In this document: piece by piece, positions 8,742 through 16,743 of the stretch
How the letters are laid out: every line of letters begins with the position of its first letter
How positions within the stretch are numbered: the stretch's first letter is position 1
Origin: Rhodococcus sp040643435
GTDB taxonomy: Bacteria; Actinomycetota; Actinomycetes; Mycobacteriales; Mycobacteriaceae
NCBI RefSeq assembly: GCF_040643435.1
Contig: NZ_JBEYUH010000012.1
Span: 1 to 64,000 of the forward strand
Direction: 5' to 3'
DNA length: 64,000 bases
Position numbers and translations under genes: made by a program
Notes under the pieces: model-generated
Databases searched by the model: none
What the model was told of the DNA's origin: nothing
What the model saw: only the letters and a program-made list of their open reading frames with translations

Positions 8742-10214
8742 TCAGGCGATGGGTCCTCGCGCTGCCTCGAAGGCCGCACCCACCCGGTACAGGCGCTCGT
8801 CGGCCAGTGCCGGAGCCATGATCTGCAGACCCACAGGAAGGCCGTCGTCCTCCGAGAGGCCGGACGGAACCGACATCGCGCAGTGTCCCGCCAGATTGGT
8901 CGGGAGCGTGCACAGGTCGGACAGGTACATCGCCAGCGGATCGTCGACCTTCTCGCCGAGCTTCCACGGTGTGAACGGGCTCGTGGGCGAGACCAGCACG
9001 TCGACCTGTTCGTACGCCTTGTCGAAGTCCTGCGCGATGAGGGTACGAACCTTGAGCGCCTGACCGTAGTAGGCCTCGTAGTACCCGGAGGACAACGCGT
9101 AGGTGCCGATCATGATGCGGCGCTTGACCTCCTTGCCGAAGCCCGCGGCTCGGGTCGCGGCCATGACCTGCTCGGCACTCATAGCGCCGTCGTCGACACG
9201 CATGCCGTACCTCATGGCGTCGAATCGGGCGAGATTCGAGGAGACCTCCGACGGCAGGATCAGATAGTACGAGGCGAGCGCGTACTCGAAGTGCGGGCAC
9301 GACACCTCGACGACCTCGGCGCCGAGCTTCGTGAGCGTTTCGACCGCGGCATCGAACGAGGAGAGCACGCCGGGCTGGTAGCTGTCGGAATGCAGTTCCT
9401 TGACAACGCCGACCTTCAGCCCCTTCAGGTCGCCGGACGCACCCTGCCGGGCGGCCTCCACGACGGGGCGCACGGGGGCGTTCACCGACGTCGAGTCACG
9501 CGGGTCGTGACCCGCGATGACCTCGTGGAGCAAGGCGGTGTCGAGGACGGTGCGGCCGCACGGCCCGCCCTGATCGAGCGACGACGCGCAGGCCACCAGA
9601 CCGAACCGCGAGACCGTCCCGTAAGTGGGCTTGGTGCCGACCGTGGCGGTGACGGCCGCGGGCTGACGGATCGACCCGCCCGTATCGGTGCCGATCGCGA
9701 GCGGCGCCTGGTAGGACGCGAGCGCTGCTGCCGACCCACCGCCCGAACCACCCGGGATACGCGAGGTGTCCCACGGGTTCCGCGTGGGGCCGTAGGCCGA
9801 GTTCTCGGTGGACGAACCCATCGCGAACTCGTCCATGTTGGTCTTGCCGAGGATGGGGATACCGGCCTGGCGAAGCTTCGTCGTCAGGGTCGAGTCGTAG
9901 GGCGACACCCAGCCCTCGAGGATCTTCGAACCGCAGGTCGTGGGCATGTCCGTGGTGGTGAACACGTCCTTGAGCGCGAGCGGCACGCCGGCAAGCGGCG
10001 AGGCCGGCTTCTTACCCGCGGCTACGGCACGATCGACCTCGGCCGCCGCCTCGAGAGCCTGCTCGGATGCGACGTGCAGGAAGGCGTTGTACTCGCCGTC
10101 CACCTCTGCGATGCGATCGAGATGGGCCTGGGTGACCTCCACCGACGAGAGCTCACCCGCGTGGATCTTCGACGCCAGGGTCGCGGCGTCGAGGCGGGTC
10201 GTATCGGTGCTCAT
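8742..10214 (-). CDS. gatA: Glutamyl-tRNA(Gln) amidotransferase subunit A
   Basis: 490 aa, standard length. This amidase-signature enzyme releases ammonia from glutamine for the GatB active site. The Ser-cisSer-Lys triad is visible: Lys in PLALKDVF (about 81), Ser in TDTGGSIRQPA and Ser in IPGGSGGGSAAALA. The ATG at 10214 overlaps the gatC stop by 4 bases, so gatC and gatA are translationally coupled. gatB is separate at 2113. Confidence 0.97.
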   Translation of the reverse strand: MSTDTTRLDAATLASKIHAGELSSVEVTQAHLDRIAEVDGEYNAFLHVASEQALEAAAEVDRAVAAGKKPASPLAGVPLALKDVFTTTDMPTTCGSKILEGWVSPYDSTLTTKLRQAGIPILGKTNMDEFAMGSSTENSAYGPTRNPWDTSRIPGGSGGGSAAALASYQAPLAIGTDTGGSIRQPAAVTATVGTKPTYGTVSRFGLVACASSLDQGGPCGRTVLDTALLHEVIAGHDPRDSTSVNAPVRPVVEAARQGASGDLKGLKVGVVKELHSDSYQPGVLSSFDAAVETLTKLGAEVVEVSCPHFEYALASYYLILPSEVSSNLARFDAMRYGMRVDDGAMSAEQVMAATRAAGFGKEVKRRIMIGTYALSSGYYEAYYGQALKVRTLIAQDFDKAYEQVDVLVSPTSPFTPWKLGEKVDDPLAMYLSDLCTLPTNLAGHCAMSVPSGLSEDDGLPVGLQIMAPALADERLYRVGAAFEAARGPIA

Positions 10215-10510
10215 TCGCCCTCTCCCAGGATCTGCGGTACCGAGAAACGGTTTTCCTCCACGGCCGGCGCACCGGAGAGCGCCTGCTCGGGGGTGAGACC
10301 GGGTACGACGACATCGGGCCGCGTCACGTTGGTGACGGCGTTCGGATTCGCCATGGGAGCCACATCGTCTGCGGCCACCTCCGACACCGCCTTGACGTGG
10401 TTGAGGATCGAATCCAACTGACCGGCGAACTCGTCGAGTTCGGCATCGGTCAGCGCAAGCCGGGACAACCGGGCGAGATGCGCGACCTCGTCACGGGAGA
10501 TGGCAGGCAC
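10211..10510 (-). CDS. gatC: Glutamyl-tRNA(Gln) amidotransferase subunit C
   Basis: 99 aa, the usual size. It stabilises the GatA-GatB complex. It begins ISRDEVAHLARLSRLALTD and continues through FAGQLDSILNHVKAVSEV and the conserved tail segment EENRFSVPQIL. The frame is open far upstream, but family length and the conserved N-terminus point to the GTG at 10510. It is first in the gatCA unit. Confidence 0.93.
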   Translation of the reverse strand: MPAISRDEVAHLARLSRLALTDAELDEFAGQLDSILNHVKAVSEVAADDVAPMANPNAVTNVTRPDVVVPGLTPEQALSGAPAVEENRFSVPQILGEGE

Positions 10511-10836
10511 CGTGAATGGCCCCTTTCCGATGGAGAGTGAACGTCCTGTCCAGGGTAATGCGTCCTGGACAAGGCGCTGCACGCGGTGTGAGGGCTCCCT
10601 CCGGCCCGGGATGTTTCGAGTTGCGCAACGATGTGTTGCATTCACGTGACGCAGGTCGATCCGACCCGGACTTTCGGTGCGGCTCGGGACATCTTCATCG
10701 TCGCGGCGTGTCGAAAGACCGGTGAGAGGTGCAAGGATGTGCTCTGCCGGAGACCGAGACGGACTCCGGACCGGCACGCGGATGCCGGAGGATCGGCGCC
10801 ACCACCCGGTGGCCCATCGACTCGGGAAGGACCCAC
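10511..10836. other. Divergent intergenic region between gatC and the ACT-protein gene
   Basis: 326 bases without a convincing gene. It must hold the promoters of gatCA (minus) and the ACT protein (plus). Around 10621-10640 there is a short dyad (GCAAC at 10625-10629, GTTGC at 10635-10639, next to TTGCGCAA). It is too short to assign. Reading frames here have no family resemblance. Confidence 0.5.
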
Positions 10837-11487
10837 GTGTCTTATCTGCTGCGTGTCCGGCTCCCCGATCGTCCGGGCAGTCTCGGCTCGCTCGCCTTGG
10901 CCCTCGGTTCGGTCGGTGCCGACATCCTGTCGCTCGACGTCGTCGAACGTGGCACGGACTTCGCGATCGACGACCTCGTCGTCGACGTCGAACCCGGAAA
11001 GCTCCCCGACACGCTCCTCACCGCAGCCGAGGCGCTGCCCGGCGTGACCGTCGACTCGATCCGCCCCTACGCCGGGATCCTCGACACCCACCGCGAACTC
11101 GAACTGATCGATCACGTCGCCGCCGCACACGACGACCGGATCCAGATCCTCGTCGACGGTGCTCCCCGAGTACTGCGGGTCGGCTGGGCGACGGTCCTCG
11201 GAATGGGTCCCGACGGCATCTACCGCATCGCGGGAAGCCCCGGTTCGCCCGAGACTCATCTCAGTGGCGTCCCCTGGATGCCGCTCGCCGAACCGGCGCG
11301 CCTCGACCACTCCGGCGAGTGGGTACCGCAACTCTGGCGCGACATGGACACGATGCTCGCGGCGGCGCCCCTCGGCTCACCCGAGCGGGTACTCGTCCTC
11401 GGCCGCCCCGGTGGCCCCGAGTTCCGGCCGTCCGAAATCGCCCGGATCGGCTACTTCGCCGGCATCGTGGGTACCGTACTCCGTTGA
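10837..11487 (+). CDS. ACT-domain protein (Rv3013-like)
   Basis: 216 aa from the GTG at 10837. An N-terminal ACT domain (about 1-75) is recognisable by YLLRVRLPDRPGSLGSLA and the alternating beta-alpha pattern that follows. ACT domains usually bind small ligands such as amino acids. The C-terminal ~140 residues are a conserved partner region of unknown function, with no enzyme motif. It lies between gatC and ligA as Rv3013 does in M. tuberculosis. A regulatory or amino-acid-sensing role is likely but unproven. Confidence 0.8.
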   Translation: MSYLLRVRLPDRPGSLGSLALALGSVGADILSLDVVERGTDFAIDDLVVDVEPGKLPDTLLTAAEALPGVTVDSIRPYAGILDTHRELELIDHVAAAHDDRIQILVDGAPRVLRVGWATVLGMGPDGIYRIAGSPGSPETHLSGVPWMPLAEPARLDHSGEWVPQLWRDMDTMLAAAPLGSPERVLVLGRPGGPEFRPSEIARIGYFAGIVGTVLR

Positions 11488-11584
11488 CCTGCACCACCTT
11501 CGGTCGACCTCACCCGTAGCGACCGGTCGGCGCGCCTGGACGGATGCACCTCGGCGGGTTTGCGCACCGGCCGAGGCACGGCTT

Positions 11585-12964
11585 TCAGTGCGCGAAGGCC
11601 GAAGCCGAGTGACCTCGGCCCACGCCCCGGCGCAACCGTTCGACGATGTGGTCGATGTCCTGGCCGAGCTTGTGGGCGAGATCGCGACCGAAGCCCTCGC
11701 GCAGCACGATCCGCAGCACCGCCACATCCTCGGCGTCCGCGGGCATCGTGTATGCGGGAACCTGGAAGCCGCGGGCCCGGAGTTCGTGCGAGATGTCGAA
11801 CACGGTGTATCCCGGATCACCCACGAGCCGGAAGGCGAGCACGGGCATCGCCGAGCCGTCCGTGATGATCTCGATGTCGTCGATCTCGGACAACTGCTGC
11901 GACAGCATCGATGCGGTATCCCGCAATGCCCCCATGATCTGTGTGTAACCGGCGATGCCGAGGCGGATGAAGTTGTAATACTGACCGATGACCTGATTAC
12001 CGGGCCGGGAGAAGTTCAAGGTGAACGTCGGCATGTCGCCACCGAGATAGTTCACACGGAAGACGAGATCCTCCGGCAGATGCACCTTCGAACGCCAGAC
12101 CACGAAACCTATTCCAGGATAGGTCATTCCGTACTTGTGACCACTGACGTTGATGGATACGACGCGTGGTACGCGGAAATCCCATTCGAGCTCGGGATCC
12201 AGGAAGGGCACGACGAAACCGCCACTGGCAGCGTCGACATGCACCGGCACGTCGGGACCGCCTGCCGCAGCGATATCGTCGAGCACGGCAGCGATCTCGG
12301 CGACGGGTTCGAGTTCGCCGGTGAATGTGGTACCGAGGGTCGCGACCACACCGATGGTGTTCTCGTCGACCGCATCGCGCACCTGCTCGGGAGTGATGAC
12401 ATAACGGCCGGGCGCCATCGGCAAATATTTCGGCTCGACGTCGAAATACCGACAGAACTTCTCCCAGACGACCTGGACGTTGCTGCCCAGGACCAGATTC
12501 GGCACGGTCGCGTCTCTTCCCGCCGCCTGCCGCGCCTGACGCCACCGCCACTTGAGGGCGAGACCGGCCAGCATGACGGCCTCCGAGGAACCTACCGTCG
12601 AGACCCCGGTGGCCGAGGAAGGGTCGACCGGGGACAGATCTTCGGCATGGAAGAGCGCCGCCACGATGTTGACGGATCGGGTCTCGATCTCGGCAGTCGC
12701 CGGGTATTCGTCCTTGTCGACCATGTTCTTGTCGAAGGTCTCCGCCATGAGCCGGTCGGCCTGCGGATCCATCCAGGTGGTCACGAAGGTCGCGAGGTTC
12801 AGGCGTGAGCTGCCGTCGAGCATCAGCTCGTCGTGGATGAACCGGTACGTCGCGTCCGGCTCGGTCTCCGATTCGGGCATTCTCAGCGCCGGGATCGGCT
12901 CGGTACCGAGTCTGCCCGTATAGGCCGGGGCGACGGTCGCGTCAGGAGAGATGAATTCCGACAT
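11585..12964 (-). CDS. gadB: Glutamate decarboxylase
   Basis: 459 aa, typical GAD length. It is a PLP-dependent enzyme converting glutamate to GABA and CO2 while consuming a proton. PLP-lysine motif SINVSGHKYGMTYPG is at about 270-284, with VHVDAASGGFVVPFL upstream and ATFVTTWMDPQAD near the N-terminus. The start has GGAGGA 3 bases before the ATG, which is close but strong. It is last in a same-direction run with the YhgE/Pip and degenerate-ATPase genes. No GadC antiporter is adjacent. This is unlike the mycobacterial gad location, so it looks like a block inserted into the ACT-ligA interval. Confidence 0.95.
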   Translation of the reverse strand: MSEFISPDATVAPAYTGRLGTEPIPALRMPESETEPDATYRFIHDELMLDGSSRLNLATFVTTWMDPQADRLMAETFDKNMVDKDEYPATAEIETRSVNIVAALFHAEDLSPVDPSSATGVSTVGSSEAVMLAGLALKWRWRQARQAAGRDATVPNLVLGSNVQVVWEKFCRYFDVEPKYLPMAPGRYVITPEQVRDAVDENTIGVVATLGTTFTGELEPVAEIAAVLDDIAAAGGPDVPVHVDAASGGFVVPFLDPELEWDFRVPRVVSINVSGHKYGMTYPGIGFVVWRSKVHLPEDLVFRVNYLGGDMPTFTLNFSRPGNQVIGQYYNFIRLGIAGYTQIMGALRDTASMLSQQLSEIDDIEIITDGSAMPVLAFRLVGDPGYTVFDISHELRARGFQVPAYTMPADAEDVAVLRIVLREGFGRDLAHKLGQDIDHIVERLRRGVGRGHSASAFAH

Positions 12965-12983
12965 GATTCCTCCGTAACTTCCC

Positions 12984-13003
12984 GTATCGACCCTCGTCGA
13001 TAC
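12984..13003. repeat. Perfect dyad between the YhgE/Pip gene and gadB
   Basis: GTATCGAC (12984-12991) and GTCGATAC (12996-13003) around a CCTC loop. It lies in the 56-base gap just upstream of the gadB Shine-Dalgarno. It could be an operator, an attenuating hairpin or an RNA-processing site. The length is short and no U run follows. Confidence 0.45.
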
Positions 13004-13020
13004 GACCGGCGACGTTCTCG

Positions 13021-14997
13021 TCAGACCTCGACCGGTGGATACAGCCGTTCCATCGTGTAGCGCCGATTACGCCGGGCTGCCAGCGCGCTCGCGGTCAACG
13101 ACAGGAGCAGAATGCCCAGGAGAACGGCGATCGCGATCCACAACCGTGAATCGAACTGTTCGGCCACGGTGAGCTGCCGCAAGCCGTTGACCGTGTATGT
13201 CATCGGGTCGAACGGGTGGATGTACTGGAACGGCTTGGCGGTGGTGGGAACCGGATAGATTCCGCCGGCCGAAACGAGTTGCAGCATCAGGAACGCGAGC
13301 GTGATGACACGACCGACCGCGACGCCGAAGATGGCATTGAAGGCCTGGATCATGGCCAGATAGGTCGCGGAGATGAGCACGAGGAACAGGATCGTTCCCG
13401 GAGCGTGCGTCACGTCGAGACCGACGCCGAGGTGCACCACCGTGTACATCACCACCACCTGCAGGACACCGACGAGGAGTGCCGGCCAGTACGACGCGAG
13501 GACCGTGCGGTACGCCCCGAGTCCCTGAACGGTCGGCCTCGCCTGCAACGGCGTGAGAAGCATCCAGACGATGATTCCTCCGACGAACAGCGCGAGCGAA
13601 AGGAAGAACGGCGCGAATCCCGTGCCGAAAGTGGATGCCTTGTTCGTGTAGTCCTGCTGCAGGGACACCGGCGCTGCCAACGTGTCGGCAGCGGCGGTGC
13701 GTTGTTCATCGGTCCAGCTCGGCACCTGTGTTGCACCTTGTCCCAAAGCGTCCGAAAGTTCCCGAGAACCGGATTGCAGCTGATCCATGCCCGACGCCAG
13801 CTGCCCCGCTCCGTCCGAGAGCCGGAAACTGCCGTCGGTGAGCTGCACGAGGCCCGAGTTCAAGGTCTTCGCGCCCGAACTGAGCTCGTCGACTCCGTTC
13901 TGCAACTGACTCACCTCGGCCGCGAGGTCACCGCTCGCCAGCAATGCGAGACCACTCTGGAGCGGACTGTTCGGGTCACCGAGCTGGTATTCGAGCTCTC
14001 GGGCGTCGCCCTGCAATCGCACGATCTCCGCGCGTAACGCCTCGGCTTCCGCTGCCGCCTGTTGCCCGGACAGGGGCGCCAGAACTGCGATCGCTTGCTG
14101 TACGAGGGGATCCGAGCTCAGGCTCAGGAGGTTCAGCACCTGCGTAACGGCCTGGTTCAAGGTGGAAGGCGGCACCCTCGATTCGAGCGCTTCGAGCGAT
14201 GCGCGCAACTGCGCCGCCCGGCCGGCCAGATCGGACAGTCCTCCGCTGTCCAGAGCGTTCAGCAACGGCTCCGTCACGCCGTCGACCCGGGTGGCCAGTT
14301 CGTCCGCTCCCGCTGCGAGTTGCGCGGATCCGTTCCGGGCGGTGACCATGTTCGTCGCAAGGTCCTGCGATCCCGAGGCGAGCTGGTCGGCTCCGTTCTT
14401 GGCCGAGTCGATCCCGCCCGCGAGCCGCTCGGCGCCGGAGGCTGCCTGTTTCAGGCCCGAACCGGCCGATTCGAGTCCGGTGAGGACGGTGCCGATTCCC
14501 TGTGCGCCGATGGTCGAGTTCACTTGCCCGATCACCTGTTCGGACGCGTCCTGCCCGATTATGCTCGCGAGGTAATTGTTCGCGTCGTTGAAGGTGAAGA
14601 CGAGATCCGCCTTCACCGGGTCGTCGCTGTTCGGCGACTCCACCGCTTCACTGAAATTCTCGGGAATCGTGACGGTGTAGTAGTACTTGCCGTCCGAGAG
14701 TCCCGAAATCGCTTCCTGCTCCGACACTTCCTCGAGGTCGAGTTGCCCCGCCGAGACGAGCGACTTCACCACTCGGTCACCGATGTCGACCTGTTGCCCG
14801 GTGGACGACCTTCCGGTGTCGTTGTTGACGATCGCGGCGGGAATCTTGTCGACCGAGGCGAACGGATTCCAGAACGCCCAGAGATACAAGGCGCCGTACA
14901 GCAACGGCATGAGAATGATCGTGATGATCGCGATTCGCGGCATCGCGCCTCGGAAGTATCGTTTCGAATCACTACCGAGAGAAATTCCTGCGAGCAC
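13021..14997 (-). CDS. YhgE/Pip family membrane protein
   Basis: 658 aa. One N-terminal transmembrane segment (about 20-42) is followed by FWNPFASVDKIPAAIVNNDTG, the hallmark of the family. A large extracytoplasmic region (45-470) contains many heptad-like repeats rich in L-x-x-G/A-x-x-x-L with SGxxxL units, probably a long coiled coil. Five to six C-terminal transmembrane segments follow (about 475-640) with PVPTTAKPFQYIHPFDPMTY. Relatives include phage-infection protein Pip, YhgE and EsaA-like proteins, some acting in transport or type VII secretion. The function here is unknown. It begins 4 bases after the upstream ABC-like gene, so the two are co-transcribed. Confidence 0.88.
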   Translation of the reverse strand: MLAGISLGSDSKRYFRGAMPRIAIITIILMPLLYGALYLWAFWNPFASVDKIPAAIVNNDTGRSSTGQQVDIGDRVVKSLVSAGQLDLEEVSEQEAISGLSDGKYYYTVTIPENFSEAVESPNSDDPVKADLVFTFNDANNYLASIIGQDASEQVIGQVNSTIGAQGIGTVLTGLESAGSGLKQAASGAERLAGGIDSAKNGADQLASGSQDLATNMVTARNGSAQLAAGADELATRVDGVTEPLLNALDSGGLSDLAGRAAQLRASLEALESRVPPSTLNQAVTQVLNLLSLSSDPLVQQAIAVLAPLSGQQAAAEAEALRAEIVRLQGDARELEYQLGDPNSPLQSGLALLASGDLAAEVSQLQNGVDELSSGAKTLNSGLVQLTDGSFRLSDGAGQLASGMDQLQSGSRELSDALGQGATQVPSWTDEQRTAAADTLAAPVSLQQDYTNKASTFGTGFAPFFLSLALFVGGIIVWMLLTPLQARPTVQGLGAYRTVLASYWPALLVGVLQVVVMYTVVHLGVGLDVTHAPGTILFLVLISATYLAMIQAFNAIFGVAVGRVITLAFLMLQLVSAGGIYPVPTTAKPFQYIHPFDPMTYTVNGLRQLTVAEQFDSRLWIAIAVLLGILLLSLTASALAARRNRRYTMERLYPPVEV

Positions 14998-15001
14998 TCG
15001 G

Positions 15002-15841
15002 TCACTTCCTTACGGTCAGCACGCCGACGTCTCCGGGACCCAGCAGGTCGTGCATGTCCACTACGCCCTCGACGCCGTCCTCCGGTTCGACGAGGTTGAC
15101 ATCGGCGGTGATCACCGACTGGTTCCGGCCCAGAGCGACGAGCCGTTCGAGCAGCTTCGCGCGTTCGGCGTCGTCTGCGATCTTGTCGATACGGCCGACC
15201 ACCAGGAGCGGTGGTCGCCGGGTGTTCGCCACTGCAATCCGCAGCAGCAGTTGCTGGAGTTCGGGGAGGTCGTCGACGAACGCTTGGAGGGGCGGAACGG
15301 GTACGTCGCCGAAGACTTCCGCGCACATCTCCGCGACGCCTTCTTCGTTCACCCGGGGAACGATCTTGTACCAGGGCGAATCCCAGCGCTTCTGCTCCGT
15401 CACCAGATCGCGGACCGTGACCGACGGGCGGACTCCGTCGAGCTCGTCCACGCAGGCGATGGCCGAATTCGCGATCACCTTGTTCGGCCGGTCCACGAAG
15501 CCGAGGATCGTCATCGAACCGCGCGTGAGACGCATCCTGCCGCACAGTGCCATCAGGAAGGCAGTGCGTGCTGCACCCGGCGGCGCCGATATGACGGTCA
15601 CTCCACCTTCGTCGATGTCCAGGTCGAGGGGCCCGAAAACATGCCCCCACGGCCCGTGGAGTTCGATCCCCCGAGCCGATACGAGCGTGCCGGGGTCTTC
15701 CTGCGCGGAATGCTCATCGGAGGCGAACTCGTCTGCCTCATCCGGAGAACTCTCCCGAGAGGGCGAAGGATCCTGTTCCGTACCCATCTCGGGCGAAGTT
15801 TCCACGTGGGTCCCGGACAACTCCTCACCCCGTGCTGCCAC
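15002..15841 (-). CDS. ABC-type ATPase-like protein with degenerate nucleotide-binding motifs
   Basis: 279 aa. The first ~50 residues are acidic and low complexity. Residues 54-275 follow the ABC ATPase layout: LVSARGIELHGPWGHVFGPL, a P-loop equivalent SAPPGAARTA (85-94) in which the usual GKS/T lysine is Arg92, a DDLPELQQLLLRIAVA block (190-205) in place of LSGGQ, and LLVVGRID (212-219) where the Walker B Asp-Glu are Gly-Arg. The switch His is also missing (VITADVN). It therefore probably binds nucleotide poorly or not at all. It precedes the YhgE/Pip gene by 4 bases and likely partners it. The GTG start at 15841 is uncertain; an ATG 18 codons in is possible. Confidence 0.72.
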   Translation of the reverse strand: MAARGEELSGTHVETSPEMGTEQDPSPSRESSPDEADEFASDEHSAQEDPGTLVSARGIELHGPWGHVFGPLDLDIDEGGVTVISAPPGAARTAFLMALCGRMRLTRGSMTILGFVDRPNKVIANSAIACVDELDGVRPSVTVRDLVTEQKRWDSPWYKIVPRVNEEGVAEMCAEVFGDVPVPPLQAFVDDLPELQQLLLRIAVANTRRPPLLVVGRIDKIADDAERAKLLERLVALGRNQSVITADVNLVEPEDGVEGVVDMHDLLGPGDVGVLTVRK

Positions 15842-15895
15842 GTCCTCGCACCTTCCGTTCGAGTCACCGACCGGTCGCGGACTACCTCCTCTTCG

Positions 15896-16051
15896 TCACG
15901 ATGCCGTGCTCACAGAATGTTCGACAATGCGTTCATTCTTCCCGATAACCGCCGAATTCTCGGCCGGATGGACGATCGGGCTCAGATCCTCGAACGGATC
16001 ATCGTCGACGTGCAGGACCGTTCGGAACGACGCTTCCGTCACGTCGCTCAT
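15896..16051 (-). CDS. Possible small hypothetical protein
   Basis: 51 aa starting MSDVTEASFRTVLHVDDD, upstream of and in the same direction as the ABC-like/YhgE genes (54-base gap). It is acidic, with no signal peptide, membrane helix or known motif. The ATG lies inside one arm of an inverted repeat. There is no good Shine-Dalgarno at normal spacing, and longer in-frame extensions exist upstream. It could be a real leader peptide or small protein of the cluster, or chance. I do not recognise it. Confidence 0.3.
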   Translation of the reverse strand: MSDVTEASFRTVLHVDDDPFEDLSPIVHPAENSAVIGKNERIVEHSVSTAS

Positions 16052-16173
16052 ATGCCCGTCGCTCGTCCTGTGGACCGGCCGTGATCGGACTCGACGACGC
16101 CGACAGAAGACGACACTGCGTGAATCGGACGAACGACCCGCCGACGGGACGAACGACGGGCATATGGGCGACG
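16042..16173. repeat. Long inverted repeat with internal direct repeats
   Basis: Arms at 16042-16070 and 16145-16173 are reverse complements at 26 of 29 positions and are separated by 74 bases. Both arms contain CATATGCCCGTCG or its complement. An 11-mer GGACGARCGAC occurs three times: forward at 16127-16137 and 16147-16157 (20-base pitch) and reversed at 16058-16068. This looks like a cluster of protein-binding sites, a cruciform or a remnant of a small non-autonomous element. No target-site duplication is obvious. Confidence 0.65.
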
Positions 16174-16743
16174 ACGGGCCGAAATCCTTGTCGACGAGTT
16201 CATTCCGGCGGCCACTCACCCTCGTGAAGTCCACCGGCAGGCTCGATCCGGACCGGACATTCTCTGCAGCAATTAATTTCAGAGTTTCCTTCTCGACTGC
16301 CCCACACTGCGCACCATGCTGATCCACCCGAGGCAGCGAATGCAGTCCTCGGGTTTCGTGATAGGAGCTGCCGTTTTCGCACTCGGTTCTGCGCCCGGAG
16401 TTTCGACCTTTCCGGGAACGGCCGTGCGAACTGCTGTTCAACGTCACCACCGGCGCGGCGCTGCGTGTGCATACGGACGAGGACGCAATGCACGCGGTGT
16501 GGAACCCCGATCTCGAAAGCTCCCTGTGCTTTCGATTTCGAGCAGCGTTGCCGTCGCGATCCTGTGGAAGTCCGGATCCCGTGGAGATTCCGCCTCGCGG
16601 AAGTGGATCAGTGCGTGGCCGAACGTGCTCGGGGCGATCGCCTTCGGTGTCGCCTCCGTCGGAGCCGGCGTCCTCGGCACGGGAGACTCCCCGCGAAGCC
16701 GGAGCCGACTGCGACCTCCTGAGCGATCGGCCCGGACGACGGT

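Larger units (their letters stand above)
15842..16743. other. Gene-poor region between the ABC-like gene and ligA
   Basis: 902 bases downstream of ligA and upstream of the ABC-like gene. It holds a possible 51-aa minus-strand ORF, a 29-base inverted repeat and a locally AT-rich patch around 16270-16290 that could be a promoter. At 16420-16700 the plus strand shows gene-like codon bias in two successive frames. One reads ELLFNVTTGAALRVHTDEDA; a second, near 16590-16690, encodes a plausible membrane helix (WPNVLGAIAFGVASVGAGVL). This may be a decayed frameshifted gene, or only GC bias. No intact known gene is seen. Confidence 0.5.

Noticed and set aside
10625..10639. Short dyad GCAAC-N5-GTTGC in the gatC/ACT intergenic region
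   Set aside because: Five-base arms are too short to separate from chance in 326 bases.
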